Assembly (NCBI GenBank): GCA_038993745.2
Contig: CP160629.1
Location: 2,666,001-2,730,000 of the forward strand
DNA length: 64,000 bases
DNA from: Aliivibrio fischeri
Lineage (GTDB): Bacteria; Pseudomonadota; Gammaproteobacteria; Enterobacterales; Vibrionaceae
Direction: 5' to 3'
Shown here: piece after piece, positions 38,511-47,817 of the stretch
Numbering within the stretch: position 1 is the first letter of the stretch
Layout of the letters: each line of letters begins with the position of its first letter
Notes under the pieces: generated by a model
Database searches by the model: none
What the model was told of the DNA's origin: nothing
The model's input: the letters and a program-made list of their open reading frames with translations, nothing else
Translations under genes and position numbers: made by a program

Positions 38511-39581
38511 ATGTTAATTTTATCCATCTATATAGCCATTTCTATTGGTGTTTCTTTCATTTGTTCGGTATTAGAAGCGATTCTTCTTAGTATCAGCCCA
38601 AGCTACCTTGCAAAATTACGACAAGAAAACCACCCCGCTGCACCTCGATTAACAGCATTGAAAGATAATGTTGATCGTCCTTTATCATCAATTTTAACGC
38701 TAAACACGATAGCTCACACTGCAGGTGCTGCTGCATCTGGTGCTCAAGCATCAATTGTTTTTGGTAGTGAATGGTTAGGTGTTTTTTCAGCTTTCCTAAC
38801 TTTTGCCATTTTATTGTTCTCTGAAATTGTTCCAAAGACAATCGGAGCAACTTACTGGCGTCAACTTGCTCCTATGGCAGCGACAATGCTTCATTGGATG
38901 GTGTTATTGCTAAGTCCAGTGGTTTGGATGTCAGAACAAATTACAAAACGACTTTCTCGTGGCCATCAAGCACCAAAATTGCGTGATGAAATTACAGCCA
39001 TGGCGACATTGGCAAAAGAAAATGGTGAATTTGCAGAAGGTGAGTCAAAAATATTAAACAACATTCTTAATATTCAAGATGTGCCTGTTACCCAAGTAAT
39101 GACACCAAGAACTGTATTATTTCGTGTTAACGCCGAAATGACGGTTGAACAATTCTTAGAAAACCATTCAGATACACCGTTTTCACGTCCATTAGTTTAC
39201 AGTGAAGATAGTGATAACATCATTGGCTTTACTCACCGATTAGAACTTTTCTCAGCAATGCGTAAAGGGCAAAGTGAGCGACCTCTTGGTGCGATGATGC
39301 GTCCAATTCAGGTTGTGATAAGTACTTCAACACTACCAAAAGCGTTTGAGCAACTAATGAAACACAGAGCACAACTGGCATTAGTTATTGACGAGTACGG
39401 TACCGTTCAAGGCTTATTAACACTAGAAGATATCTTTGAATACATGGTCGGCGAAGAAATTATCGATGAAGCAGACAAAACAACCGATATGCAGCAACTT
39501 GCTCAACAACGTTGGACAAATTGGAAAAACAAGCATGGTGTAATCGATAATACCGATACTGAAGAAGAAGAGAAAGAATAA
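38511..39581 (+). CDS. CNNM/HlyC-CorC-family transporter with CBS pair
   Basis: 356 residues. The N-terminal CNNM (DUF21) membrane domain has about four helices (10-145), including FSEIVPKTIGATYWRQ. A pair of CBS domains (about 190-310) follows: VMTPRTVLFRVNAEMTVEQF and LALVIDEYGTVQGLLTLEDIFEYMVGEEI, the classic HlyC/CorC pattern. There is no CorC_HlyC C-terminal domain; the tail is short and acidic. The family exports Mg2+ or Co2+ or regulates it. The start at ATG 38511 is preferred to the GTG at 38481. It lies between hupA and yjaG and interrupts the enterobacterial order. Confidence 0.85.
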   Translation: MLILSIYIAISIGVSFICSVLEAILLSISPSYLAKLRQENHPAAPRLTALKDNVDRPLSSILTLNTIAHTAGAAASGAQASIVFGSEWLGVFSAFLTFAILLFSEIVPKTIGATYWRQLAPMAATMLHWMVLLLSPVVWMSEQITKRLSRGHQAPKLRDEITAMATLAKENGEFAEGESKILNNILNIQDVPVTQVMTPRTVLFRVNAEMTVEQFLENHSDTPFSRPLVYSEDSDNIIGFTHRLELFSAMRKGQSERPLGAMMRPIQVVISTSTLPKAFEQLMKHRAQLALVIDEYGTVQGLLTLEDIFEYMVGEEIIDEADKTTDMQQLAQQRWTNWKNKHGVIDNTDTEEEEKE

Positions 39582-39613
39582 TAAAAGGTGTTAGCAAGCC
39601 CCTTTTAACAAAC

Positions 39614-39649
39614 AAAAAAAAACCGATGAGCAATCATCGGTTTTTTTAT
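39614..39649. terminator. Bidirectional terminator between the CNNM gene and yjaG
   Basis: Stem AAACCGATGA / TCATCGGTTT with a GCAA loop, A-run on the left and T-run on the right. Confidence 0.9.
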
Positions 39650-39661
39650 TAAATTAGAAAA

Positions 39662-40255
39662 TCAGTACGTTAACTCTAAGCCAATATTACTGATATTCTC
39701 ATCTCGTAATTCTTGTCGTAAATCTTTAATTAAATCGATATCACGCTCTTCAGCTTCGCGTAATGGGCGGAAAATAGCCCACTGAACATCCCACTCTTCA
39801 CAAATCACATCGATCTCTTTTTGATTTTCATCTGTCACTTCTTCACCGGTTTGAGCTTCAACAAGTTGAGCAACCGTCATTACAGAAAGTTGACTGATCT
39901 TAAACATCGCCTCTTCTAACTCATCACGATCTAAAATACCATGTAAGAAAGTAGATAGTGCAACACAAGCATCAATTGCTGGGTAAGTAAGATAAATTGA
40001 ATCATCATTAACTTCTGGGATCATCTCTTCCAGTTTTTCTAATTGACGTTCAAAATTAATCTTGGCATTTTTTACGGTTAATAGCTCCCAAATACTATCA
40101 AGAATTACTCGATAGGTTTGTGGTTCAGCAAAACCTGTAGCCTCACAGTAATGTGCGTAGTTTGGATACATACGTTCACACAAAGAAGCCATAAAAGTAA
40201 TTTGTTGCCATGGTTCAAACTTTTCTAAACGAACTTGGATCGGGTTGCGTAACAT
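39662..40255 (-). CDS. yjaG: DUF416 protein YjaG
   Basis: 197 residues, all-helical, cytoplasmic, similar to E. coli YjaG throughout (MLRNPIQVRLEKFEPWQQIT, ASLCERMYPNYAHYCE, YPAIDACVALSTFLHGI, CEEWDVQWAIFRPLREAEERD). Function unknown. The frame extends seven residues upstream to a TTG at 40276; the ATG at 40255 matches the E. coli start. It belongs to the conserved hemE-yjaG-hupA-yjaH segment. Confidence 0.88.
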   Translation of the reverse strand: MLRNPIQVRLEKFEPWQQITFMASLCERMYPNYAHYCEATGFAEPQTYRVILDSIWELLTVKNAKINFERQLEKLEEMIPEVNDDSIYLTYPAIDACVALSTFLHGILDRDELEEAMFKISQLSVMTVAQLVEAQTGEEVTDENQKEIDVICEEWDVQWAIFRPLREAEERDIDLIKDLRQELRDENISNIGLELTY

Positions 40256-40326
40256 AGACGATTCTGCACTATTCAAAAAGGACGCTTTAAGTGTACTTGA
40301 TAACCGCGAATGACAAAAGGAAGGTT

Positions 40327-41241
40327 ATGAATAAATTACTTATCATTTCAAAAGAAAAAGAGAAATACCTCTCACTTTTAGAGCAAGCGGATCTCCCGGA
40401 TCTTGAAATTTGTCACGATATTAGAAAAGCAGAGATCCTTCTTGCCGATCCACCACTGGTGATAGATCTCCTAGACCAATTCAAAAATCTAAAATGGTTA
40501 CAGTCTACTTTTGCGGGTGTTGACTCTCTAATCCAACCTAATTTAAGAACCGATTACCATTTAACCAATGTTCGTGGCATTTTCGGACAACAAATATCAG
40601 AATATGTTTTGGGTTACTCCATTCAATACTTTCGTCATTTCAAACAATATGCTGAACAGCAGAAAAAGAAACAATGGCAGCCCCATACATACTCTTCATT
40701 AGTCAATAAGTGCATGGTTATTTTAGGAACAGGTTCAATAGGAAGTGAGTTAGCCGCAACCGTTAAGCAACTTGGCTTTATCGTTTATGGTATTAACCGC
40801 TCAGGGATCCCTCCTAAAGATTCTCCCTTTGACTGTATATTCCATATTTCAGAAATTGAAAATGCTTTTCAATATGCAGATGTGATTGTAAGTACATTAC
40901 CAAAAACTGAATTAACTATGGACTTACTAAATAGTCAAACCTTAAAAAAATGCAATGGTGCATTGCTATTTAATGTTGGACGAGGAGAAGTTCTGGAAAA
41001 TTACGGTTTACTAAACGCTCTTGAGTCTGGCTCTATTTCTCATGCATTTTTAGATGTGTTTGCTCATGAACCACTGTCTCAAGAATGTCCTTACTGGAAT
41101 CACCCAAATATAACGATTACACCACACATTGCAGCACTCAGCTTTCCTGAGCAAGTGTTTGAGCAGTTCTATGACAACTACTTACGTTGGCGAGATGGGT
41201 TCTCTTTAATTAACTCTATAGATTTTACTAAGGGCTATTAG
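40327..41241 (+). CDS. D-isomer-specific 2-hydroxyacid dehydrogenase
   Basis: 304 residues of the GhrA-like branch. The NAD(P)-binding motif GTGSIGSELA is at about 138. The catalytic triad is present: Arg in FNVGRGEVL, Glu in DVFAHEPL, and His in TPHIAAL. The substrate is not predictable; glyoxylate or hydroxypyruvate reduction is common in this branch. The start is the ATG at 40327 with AAGGAAGG before it, not the ATG at 40291. It diverges from yjaG and is not part of the conserved enterobacterial order. Confidence 0.88.
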   Translation: MNKLLIISKEKEKYLSLLEQADLPDLEICHDIRKAEILLADPPLVIDLLDQFKNLKWLQSTFAGVDSLIQPNLRTDYHLTNVRGIFGQQISEYVLGYSIQYFRHFKQYAEQQKKKQWQPHTYSSLVNKCMVILGTGSIGSELAATVKQLGFIVYGINRSGIPPKDSPFDCIFHISEIENAFQYADVIVSTLPKTELTMDLLNSQTLKKCNGALLFNVGRGEVLENYGLLNALESGSISHAFLDVFAHEPLSQECPYWNHPNITITPHIAALSFPEQVFEQFYDNYLRWRDGFSLINSIDFTKGY

Positions 41242-41246
41242 AATAG

Positions 41247-41281
41247 TTAGCCTGTTGTTTCTCGTTTAATTAACAGGCTAA
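41247..41281. terminator. Hairpin between converging genes, probable weak terminator
   Basis: Perfect 10-base arms TTAGCCTGTT / AACAGGCTAA with a 15-base loop; no T-run on either side. Confidence 0.5.
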
Positions 41282-41286
41282 GTATA

Positions 41287-41739
41287 TTAATCCTTAGGTG
41301 CAGCCGCTAATTTAGCTCGAATAAACTCTAAGTGATCAAGATAAATTAACTCTGATACTTGACGAATCACCGCCTCTTCCATTGGCTCTATCACGCCATC
41401 AGCGTAAGCCACTTGCCACATTGCTTCTATTAAGTGATAACGCTCTTCGGGCATCAGTGATCTTAATTTAGTTGTAAACTCATACAAGGATGTGGAGGCT
41501 TTACTTTTTTGCATCGCTTCTAATAACAATAATTTTGCTGACTCTTCGTTAAGGTCAAGAAGCTTCATTAGTAACTGTAATTTTGCGGTATCTTCTCTCT
41601 CATCACTCTGATGATCCGCGTTTGATACTTCACACAAAAGTGAGGCCATTGCTAAGTGCATCGATGCGGTTTCACTTGCCCCACTTTCTGTCGCCTCATG
41701 AATCACTTTCTTCAATAATGTACGTAATTGTTTAAACAT
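41287..41739 (-). CDS. TerB-family (tellurite resistance-like) protein
   Basis: 150 residues, helical. Contains two acidic metal-binding-like segments typical of TerB/DUF533 proteins: MASLLCEVSNADHQSDERE and MWQVAYADGVIEPMEEAVI, the latter with the A-D-G-x-I-x-x-x-E signature. No ter operon is nearby, so tellurite resistance is not implied; such single copies are of unknown function. The ATG at 41739 has a GAG before it and replaces a longer frame. It follows hemE with a terminator between them. Confidence 0.75.
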   Translation of the reverse strand: MFKQLRTLLKKVIHEATESGASETASMHLAMASLLCEVSNADHQSDEREDTAKLQLLMKLLDLNEESAKLLLLEAMQKSKASTSLYEFTTKLRSLMPEERYHLIEAMWQVAYADGVIEPMEEAVIRQVSELIYLDHLEFIRAKLAAAPKD

Positions 41740-41800
41740 AACCGACTCTTGATTGCTCTTATCTTTAATTATGACAATAAAATTATAGTTCTGTTCCAAT

Positions 41801-41832
41801 AAAAAAGGAGACCTCATTGAGTCTCCTTTTTA
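41801..41832 (-). terminator. Rho-independent terminator of hemE
   Basis: Stem AAAAAGGAGAC / GTCTCCTTTTT with an 8-base loop; T-run on both strands. It separates hemE from the TerB-like gene. Confidence 0.88.
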
Positions 41833-41854
41833 TTTAGAATCTTAATTTAAGATT

Positions 41855-42922
41855 TTATTTATGATACGGCTTAGATAAGTCATGAACAGCATCAACAAAC
41901 ACACCCGCATTTTCAGGTGGAACGTCTAGATGAATACCATGACCTAGATTGAATACATGTCCTGTGCCAGCATCACCAAAACCTTCAAGGATGGTTCCAA
42001 CTTCTTGGCGAATACGTTCAGGTTGTGCATACAATATTGATGGATCCATGTTTCCTTGTAGAGCGACTTTATCTCCAATACGAGCTTTCGCATCGGCAAT
42101 ATTAATAGTCCAATCAAGACCAACTGCATCACAACCAGTTGCTGCAATTGATTCTAACCACATGCCACCATTTTTGGTAAATAGAGTCACTGGTACACGA
42201 CGACCTTCGTTTTCACGGATCAAACCATCAACAATTTTGTGCATGTAACGTAATGAGAACTCGTTATAGTCACGAGGGGTTAATACACCACCCCATGTAT
42301 CAAATACCATAACTGATTGAGCACCAGCTTTAATCTGCGCATTTAAGTACTCAATAACACTGTCAGCTAATTTATCTAATAGTAAATGAAGCGTTGCAGG
42401 TTCTGCATACATCATTTTTTTGATTTTAGTGAATGCTTTTGAACTTCCACCTTCAACCATATAAGTTGCTAATGTCCACGGACTACCAGAAAAACCAATT
42501 AGTGGAACTTCGCCTTTTAGATCTTTACGGATCTGACGTACTGCATTCATCACATACTGCAGTTCACCTTCAGGATCAGGAAGACCGATCTTATCAACAT
42601 CCGCTTTACAAGTAATTGGACGTTCAAACTTAGGACCTTCACCTGTTTCAAAGTACAGACCAAGACCCATAGCATCTGGGATAGTTAAAATGTCAGAGAA
42701 TAAAATAGCAGCATCTAGAGGAAAACGGCGTAAAGGCTGAAGAGTCACTTCTGATGCTAACTCTGCATTTTTACACAAAGACATAAAGTCACCGGCTTCT
42801 GCACGCGTAGCTTTGTATTCTGGAAGGTAACGACCTGCTTGGCGCATCATCCAAACTGGTGTGTAATCTACTGGTTGTTTTAATAATGCACGTAAATAAC
42901 GGTCATTTTTTAGTTCTGTCAT
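41855..42922 (-). CDS. hemE: Uroporphyrinogen decarboxylase HemE
   Basis: Decarboxylates uroporphyrinogen III to coproporphyrinogen III in heme synthesis; no cofactor. The 355 residues show the signatures [21 protein letters not shown] [17 protein letters not shown] and [16 protein letters not shown], with catalytic Asp in [16 protein letters not shown], and [14 protein letters not shown] near the end. Conserved neighbour of nudC and rsd. Confidence 0.98.
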   Translation of the reverse strand: MTELKNDRYLRALLKQPVDYTPVWMMRQAGRYLPEYKATRAEAGDFMSLCKNAELASEVTLQPLRRFPLDAAILFSDILTIPDAMGLGLYFETGEGPKFERPITCKADVDKIGLPDPEGELQYVMNAVRQIRKDLKGEVPLIGFSGSPWTLATYMVEGGSSKAFTKIKKMMYAEPATLHLLLDKLADSVIEYLNAQIKAGAQSVMVFDTWGGVLTPRDYNEFSLRYMHKIVDGLIRENEGRRVPVTLFTKNGGMWLESIAATGCDAVGLDWTINIADAKARIGDKVALQGNMDPSILYAQPERIRQEVGTILEGFGDAGTGHVFNLGHGIHLDVPPENAGVFVDAVHDLSKPYHK

Positions 42923-43128
42923 GATCTTCCCTCATATTTGATCCCGCTATTGTAGCACTCAATTCACTGAACAAAAGCCTACCTTTGCTATCGAGATCAT
43001 ATTTAACCAATCTTGTGATTAATGATAATTGCGCAATAGATAACCACGTGTTAATAATTATCTTGCTAGTGAAAATAACAACATCCAATTAACAATTGTT
43101 AAAATTGGAAATCATAACAACACCTTAC

Positions 43129-43923
43129 TTACACCCATTCATCTGTTTGGGTGTTTTTTTCTTGTTGAATTTCATTCAATGTTGCTTCAATTAACGCTCT
43201 TGCTATTGTCCCTTTTGGCGCTAATTCTGGTAGTACATTTTTATCATACCAACCCGCTTTAATGAGCTCATTTTTATCTACTTTTATCTCACCAGACTCA
43301 TAGTCCGCCATATATCCCATCATTAAGCTTGATGGAAAGGCCCAAGGCTGACTGCCAACATAACGAATATTTTTTATTTTTATGCCCGTTTCCTCAAACA
43401 CCTCACGAGAAACAGCCATCTCCAAAGTTTCACCAACCTCAACAAATCCAGCTAAGACAGTAAACAAACCACCTTTATGCCTTTGATGTTGAGCAAGTAG
43501 CACCTTATCATCACGACGAACGGCAACAATAATTGAAGGGAATATTCTAGGATAATGGAGTTTGCGACAATCATTACATTGCATCGCAATTTGATTATGG
43601 TTGAGCTGAGTTCGGCCACCACATTGCGGGCAAAACCGAAACTCTCTTGCCATAAATCCATACTGAATGGCTTTACTAAATAATAAAAAATCAGTTTGTG
43701 GATATTCTAATAATTCTCGGAGATTTGTATAAATAAGTTCCTGATTTACCAACTCATCATTTAACCACATAACTGGTTTTTCATTATGATAACCAATACA
43801 TATAGCCTGCTCGAAAGGTAAGTTAAACTCTATTGCACTACCATTTGGAAGCGCTTTGTCTTTTAACCAAATATTTGAATCATTTACTACGCACCAATAT
43901 GCTTTTGTATGTTGGTTTAACAT
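43129..43923 (-). CDS. nudC: NAD-capped RNA hydrolase / NADH pyrophosphatase NudC
   Basis: 264-residue Nudix enzyme that cleaves NAD(H) and removes NAD caps from RNA. It has the zinc ribbon CPQCGG...CNDC (about 98-119), the Nudix box GFVEVGETLEMAVSREVFEE (about 162-184), and directly after it the NudC-specific SQPWAFPSSLMMGY. The start at the ATG at 43923 (MLNQHTKAYWCV) is chosen over a longer frame to 44028, which has no family match and would overlap the rsd promoter region. Conserved hemE-nudC-rsd order. Confidence 0.95.
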   Translation of the reverse strand: MLNQHTKAYWCVVNDSNIWLKDKALPNGSAIEFNLPFEQAICIGYHNEKPVMWLNDELVNQELIYTNLRELLEYPQTDFLLFSKAIQYGFMAREFRFCPQCGGRTQLNHNQIAMQCNDCRKLHYPRIFPSIIVAVRRDDKVLLAQHQRHKGGLFTVLAGFVEVGETLEMAVSREVFEETGIKIKNIRYVGSQPWAFPSSLMMGYMADYESGEIKVDKNELIKAGWYDKNVLPELAPKGTIARALIEATLNEIQQEKNTQTDEWV

Positions 43924-44082
43924 CTTTATCACAACCCTCTTGCAGCCATCAATGTTTACTGGCAATCTTAAAGAATAGTAATGAGTATATACCCAAACAA
44001 TTTTCACTGAAACCACACTCAGATTCACTCGGGTATAGATATAGAACTTTGGAATATTGCTTGCAACTACAAGGATATCGTT

Positions 44083-44565
44083 ATGCTTACTAGACTAAAT
44101 CAATTCCAAGAACAATGGGGTGGCAATAGCGACGTTATTGATCACTGGCTATCAACTCGACAAGATTTATTAGTTGAGTATTGCAAGTTAGCTGGCTTGC
44201 CTCCATTTGACTCATCAGTTTCCACTCTTCCTGATTTTTCATCAATTCAATCATTTACACAGCATTTAATTGATTATATTTCAGAAGGCCATTTCAAAAT
44301 TTACAACATGGTAATGGAGAAATGGGATGCGACAGGTTTTTCTCCGACTGAAGAAATGAGCCAATTGTATGCCCATATAACAAAAACAACTGACCCGATC
44401 CTTAACTTCACAGATAAGTACTCAAAAGATGATGAGGAATTATTATTAAGTGATTTCGACAATGATTTTTCAACACTAGGAGAGATTATTGAAGCGAGAT
44501 TTGAGTTAGAGGATGGATTAATTGAACAAATATCCAGCAGTTTAGCACACCCTCCTGGAGCTTAA
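44083..44565 (+). CDS. rsd: Regulator of sigma D, Rsd
   Basis: 160-residue anti-sigma70 protein made in stationary phase. It starts MLTRLNQFQEQWGGNSDVID with the conserved W and the DxWL motif (IDHWLSTRQDLLVEYCKLAG), characteristic of Rsd/AlgQ. The fold is a helical bundle. An AAGGA site precedes the ATG. It diverges from nudC, as in E. coli, and ends at a bidirectional hairpin. Confidence 0.93.
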   Translation: MLTRLNQFQEQWGGNSDVIDHWLSTRQDLLVEYCKLAGLPPFDSSVSTLPDFSSIQSFTQHLIDYISEGHFKIYNMVMEKWDATGFSPTEEMSQLYAHITKTTDPILNFTDKYSKDDEELLLSDFDNDFSTLGEIIEARFELEDGLIEQISSSLAHPPGA

Positions 44566-44570
44566 TGATT

Positions 44571-44601
44571 AAATAGAGTGTTTGACCCAAACACTCTATT
44601 T
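44571..44601. terminator. Bidirectional terminator between rsd and csgG
   Basis: Perfect 13-base stem AAATAGAGTGTTT / AAACACTCTATTT with a GACCC loop; short T-rich tail. Confidence 0.8.
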
Positions 44602-44605
44602 AATT

Positions 44606-45442
44606 TTATAAAATTTGATTGGTTTCAGAGGCGTATTTTTTAAATATCGGATTATTTCTAGTATCTAAATTTGCAGGTCGCCATAGCCCTTGTTGTACAC
44701 CTTTCACAATAAGGTGTATGACAGCGGAATCAATCGCTGACATCAAAGCAATATTTACAGGCTCATTATTGGTATACCCTAGTTCAACCTCTAATAACTC
44801 TTTGTAATCAACAAAACGAAATGCACCAGCAGAGACTTCATAGGATAAGATCGTTTTACTTGTAGTCACACTTGTCAGTATTTTCCCACTTCTTACATCT
44901 ACCGCTCGTATGTTCACAGTAACTTGATCTGCTCTATATTGACCCGAACCACCGATACCTAAATAACGAGCACCTGCACCACCGGTTTTTATATTTGAAT
45001 CATAAGCAACAATACCCCCTTCTATCATTACGTTAGCAGACAATAATGAAGGTAATGTTGAACCATGATTGCTAATCGATTCCTGCTTTTTTTGAGCCGC
45101 TCTAATAATTTTTCGTTCAGTCAAAAGATTTTGTAATCCTTGACGCTCTAAAGGATAAAACCATTCTGAATCTAATAAAGCCATCGTTAAAAGGGCCGTT
45201 CCACCTTGAGGTACAGCGGTCGAAAAATTACTGTTAGGCTGTGGTTTATATTGTCCCGTTTGATCTCTAAAATCATATACAGAAACAAATATTTTCCCTT
45301 GTGGCTTAGGTAGCGATATCAAATCAATATAATTCGCTCCTCGCTGCATTAACGTTGGAGACTCAGAAGTTTCAGGAATATCGATTGAATTTGAACAACC
45401 CGCTAACAGTAGTATGAATAAATAATAAATTGAATATTTCAT
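44606..45442 (-). CDS. csgG: Curli secretion channel CsgG
   Basis: Outer-membrane lipoprotein that forms the nonameric pore through which curlin subunits leave the cell. 278 residues. The lipobox is LLLAGC (Cys16). Family segments are intact: GKIFVSVYDFRDQTGQ, NFSTAVPQGGTALL (near the pore constriction), LERQGLQNLLTERKIIRAA, GGAGARYLGIG, TSKTILSYEV. It is the last gene of csgDEFG, 21 bases after csgF. Confidence 0.96.
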   Translation of the reverse strand: MKYSIYYLFILLLAGCSNSIDIPETSESPTLMQRGANYIDLISLPKPQGKIFVSVYDFRDQTGQYKPQPNSNFSTAVPQGGTALLTMALLDSEWFYPLERQGLQNLLTERKIIRAAQKKQESISNHGSTLPSLLSANVMIEGGIVAYDSNIKTGGAGARYLGIGGSGQYRADQVTVNIRAVDVRSGKILTSVTTSKTILSYEVSAGAFRFVDYKELLEVELGYTNNEPVNIALMSAIDSAVIHLIVKGVQQGLWRPANLDTRNNPIFKKYASETNQIL

Positions 45443-45463
45443 TGCTCAGTCCTTAGCGTTAGA

Positions 45464-45865
45464 TCAATCTGGAGTTAAGCCACTCACCTGAATCTCTGAT
45501 GTTTCCCCTGTTGCTTTATCAACAATTTGAATCAATAAAGCCCCTGAGTCATCAACAATATTAAGTATGAAATCATCTGTAATTAATTGCCCAGTATTAC
45601 CATTACCTACATCAGCAAGTAATTGACTGATCAAGCGAGATTGCAAACTAGATGTTAAACGATCTAGCGCTGACTCTTGTTCAAATAATGAATCTTCTTG
45701 AGGTCCTTTATAATCATTAATTGCATTTGCACCACCAAACAGGTGTGAAGTATTTAAAGGGTTTCCTCCGAAATTAGGATTCACTGGTGTGTATACCAAT
45801 TCACTCGCATGAACAAAAACAGGTATACAGATAGATAGCATTAGCAATACATTCCTTATTGCCAT
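45464..45865 (-). CDS. csgF: Curli assembly protein CsgF
   Basis: 133 residues with a signal peptide (about 1-20, ending VHA). The mature protein begins SELVYTPVNPNFGGNPLN, the conserved segment that inserts into the CsgG pore. The C-terminal domain (TDDFILNIVDDSG) is conserved. It helps nucleate curli at the cell surface. It lies between csgE (9-base gap) and csgG. Confidence 0.95.
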   Translation of the reverse strand: MAIRNVLLMLSICIPVFVHASELVYTPVNPNFGGNPLNTSHLFGGANAINDYKGPQEDSLFEQESALDRLTSSLQSRLISQLLADVGNGNTGQLITDDFILNIVDDSGALLIQIVDKATGETSEIQVSGLTPD

Positions 45866-45874
45866 AATTAGTCC

Positions 45875-46327
45875 TTAGATCTCAGGGTAATCGAGATCAA
45901 ATGTATCTTTAAATAACTTTTCTGTTTGCCATTTAACTATGTATTTATTTACGGCTTCTAGAGCCTGTTCTGCTTTCTCATCAGCCTGTCTTTGACCTGG
46001 GGAAAGAGCACTTCTATAAATAACCTTATCAAAATGATAAACCCCTATAATGCTTCCAGATAATGCCGTCGGTCTTTCTTTTATTGTTAGGTTTACATCT
46101 ATATCTTCATATCTAGCGTTCATTTTCATAGAAAAAGAAAAATAAAAATCTCGTCCCAAACGAGTCAATGTACGATCAATAATCAACCCATCAAGTTCAA
46201 TTAAATCATCCACCTCATTTACGCTGTTGTTTTCCAAAGGAGCTTTAGACTCTAACGATGCTTTATTATCAGAAGCAAAAGAAATAAAAGATGTAAAAAA
46301 AACAATACTAATATATTTAATATTCAT
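45875..46327 (-). CDS. csgE: Curli assembly protein CsgE
   Basis: 150-residue periplasmic adaptor that caps CsgG and brings in CsgA. Signal peptide about 1-18. Conserved segments: LIIDRTLTRLGRDFYFSFS, LTIKERPTALSGS, VIYRSALSPGQRQ. A non-conserved N-terminal stretch rich in Ser/Glu/Asn follows the signal. The ATG overlaps the csgD stop by four bases (ATGA), so the two are translationally coupled. Confidence 0.93.
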   Translation of the reverse strand: MNIKYISIVFFTSFISFASDNKASLESKAPLENNSVNEVDDLIELDGLIIDRTLTRLGRDFYFSFSMKMNARYEDIDVNLTIKERPTALSGSIIGVYHFDKVIYRSALSPGQRQADEKAEQALEAVNKYIVKWQTEKLFKDTFDLDYPEI

Positions 46328-46968
46328 CGATTATTTCCTTCAAAGTCATATCCTTTCGCCCACATCATTGCTTGTAGCCTATTTTTTACATTTAATTTTT
46401 TAAAGACATTATATAAGTGCGTCTTAACTGTATTTTCACTTACAAACAATGAATTAGCTATGTCTACATTTGAAGCGCCGGATGCTAATAATCTTAATAT
46501 TTCACTTTCTCTAGTCGTTAATGAAATAGATGTTGATAATATTGCATTCTGTTTTTCTCTATATGCAAATATTAATTCATTAATTATTTTACGACTCAGC
46601 CACATCTCTCCTTCTATTATTTTCTTTACTCCATAAGATATAACATCCATATTATCTTTCTCATAAAACACCCCTACAACATTCGGATATTTCATTATGT
46701 TTTTTTTTATATTCTCATCAGTTATATTAAAAAGTATTTCTCTTACCTTTAATTTATTTCGATTAATTGTATCTATGTAATTTTTATACTTTTTATCTGT
46801 TTGTTTTTTTATATCCAAGATAACTAGAATGTCATCATCTACCTTCCCTTTATTTACTAATTCATCACAATTAAGAGAAACGATCGTCTGACCTGAAGAT
46901 TTCTCCAATAAATCAATAAGTAAAGATGAATACAGTGTTGGATCTGACGATAAATAATAGATACTCAT
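46324..46968 (-). CDS. csgD: Curli/biofilm regulator CsgD-like (LuxR-type)
   Basis: 214 residues. The C-terminal LuxR-type helix-turn-helix (about 148-205) reads LTTRESEILRLLASGASNVD... TVKTHLYNVFKKLNVKNR. The N-terminal domain is receiver-like but has no recognisable phospho-acceptor Asp pocket, as in CsgD. It is the first gene of csgDEFG and diverges from csgBA, the usual layout, so it should activate csgBA. It is markedly AT-rich in its first half, and Ile/Lys-rich, more so than the neighbours. Confidence 0.88.
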   Translation of the reverse strand: MSIYYLSSDPTLYSSLLIDLLEKSSGQTIVSLNCDELVNKGKVDDDILVILDIKKQTDKKYKNYIDTINRNKLKVREILFNITDENIKKNIMKYPNVVGVFYEKDNMDVISYGVKKIIEGEMWLSRKIINELIFAYREKQNAILSTSISLTTRESEILRLLASGASNVDIANSLFVSENTVKTHLYNVFKKLNVKNRLQAMMWAKGYDFEGNNR

Positions 46969-47223
46969 CTCACTCCTCCATGATGACTGTTATTTAAAAT
47001 TAGCTTAAAACCTCTACATATCCACTGAATAACTAAATAATTATTAATAACCTTTAGGTTGTATCACTTATGAGAATTAAATAAGCATTTAAAAATCAAA
47101 ACGCATAGTACTTTAGTTTATTTTTTACCAATTAAAATATCATTAATAAGTTTATGGTTGTTCTCTGAGCAAATCCCATACTTTTGATGTGGCAAAAAGC
47201 TATCACGAAAGAGGGATACTGAT
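46969..47223. promoter_or_regulatory. csgD-csgB divergent promoter region
   Basis: 255 bases, very AT-rich, no gene seen. It must hold the promoters of csgDEFG and csgBA and the binding sites of CsgD. I could not pick out a clear sigma70 or CsgD site by eye. An AGAGGG site before the csgB ATG at 47224 is clear. Confidence 0.6.
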
Positions 47224-47793
47224 ATGAAAATATTATCAGTAAGTTATATCTATTTATTAATGGGGATAAGTGGTTACAGTTATGCGAATTTTGATCTAGG
47301 TATTAATGAATTTAATGCTCCAAATGAATTAACGGAATTATCCGAATTAAATACGAGCAATGATAATAATGCAATTATTGAATTAACTAATGCAACAAAC
47401 TCGCAAGTAACTATTATTCAACATAATGTAAATAAAACAGGAAGTAATAAAGCAAAAGTAAAACAAACTGGTTATGACAATACAGCGGCCGTCATGCAAC
47501 TAGGTAGCAATAATGTAGGGTTAATTGCTCAAAATGGCACAAATAATTCAGCGACATTGAAACAGCTAGGATTAAATCATGAAGGTGCCATTTTACAAGA
47601 AGGTAATGACAACATAGCCCATTTAGTACAAACAGGTAACGGTAAACAAAACGTAGTAAACCAAACAGGTGATTCAAATATTGCAGCTGCAGTGAATAAA
47701 AATAATGGTGCAGGTTTTTCCATTAATCAAACTGGCAATCAAGGAATTATCTTAGTAAACGGAATGGATAGATTCATATCCATCGTAAATTAA
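47224..47793 (+). CDS. csgB: Curlin minor subunit / nucleator CsgB
   Basis: 189 residues: a signal peptide (about 1-21, ending YA) then an N-terminal leader (NFDLGINEFN) like that of E. coli CsgB. About five to six curlin repeats follow, each with the Q-x-G-x-x-N core (KQTGYDN, MQLGSNN, AQNGTNN, KQLGLNH, LQEGNDN, VQTGNGK, NQTGDSN). CsgB anchors and nucleates curli fibres on the surface. The order csgB-csgA, a 24-base gap, and the divergent csgDEFG support the assignment. Confidence 0.88.
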   Translation: MKILSVSYIYLLMGISGYSYANFDLGINEFNAPNELTELSELNTSNDNNAIIELTNATNSQVTIIQHNVNKTGSNKAKVKQTGYDNTAAVMQLGSNNVGLIAQNGTNNSATLKQLGLNHEGAILQEGNDNIAHLVQTGNGKQNVVNQTGDSNIAAAVNKNNGAGFSINQTGNQGIILVNGMDRFISIVN

Positions 47794-47817
47794 AAATCAT
47801 TTCAAGGAAGTTTTATT

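Noticed and set aside
41242..41286. Full-strength terminator between the dehydrogenase and TerB-like genes
   Set aside because: The stem is good but no T-run follows on either strand, so it is listed only as a weak terminator.
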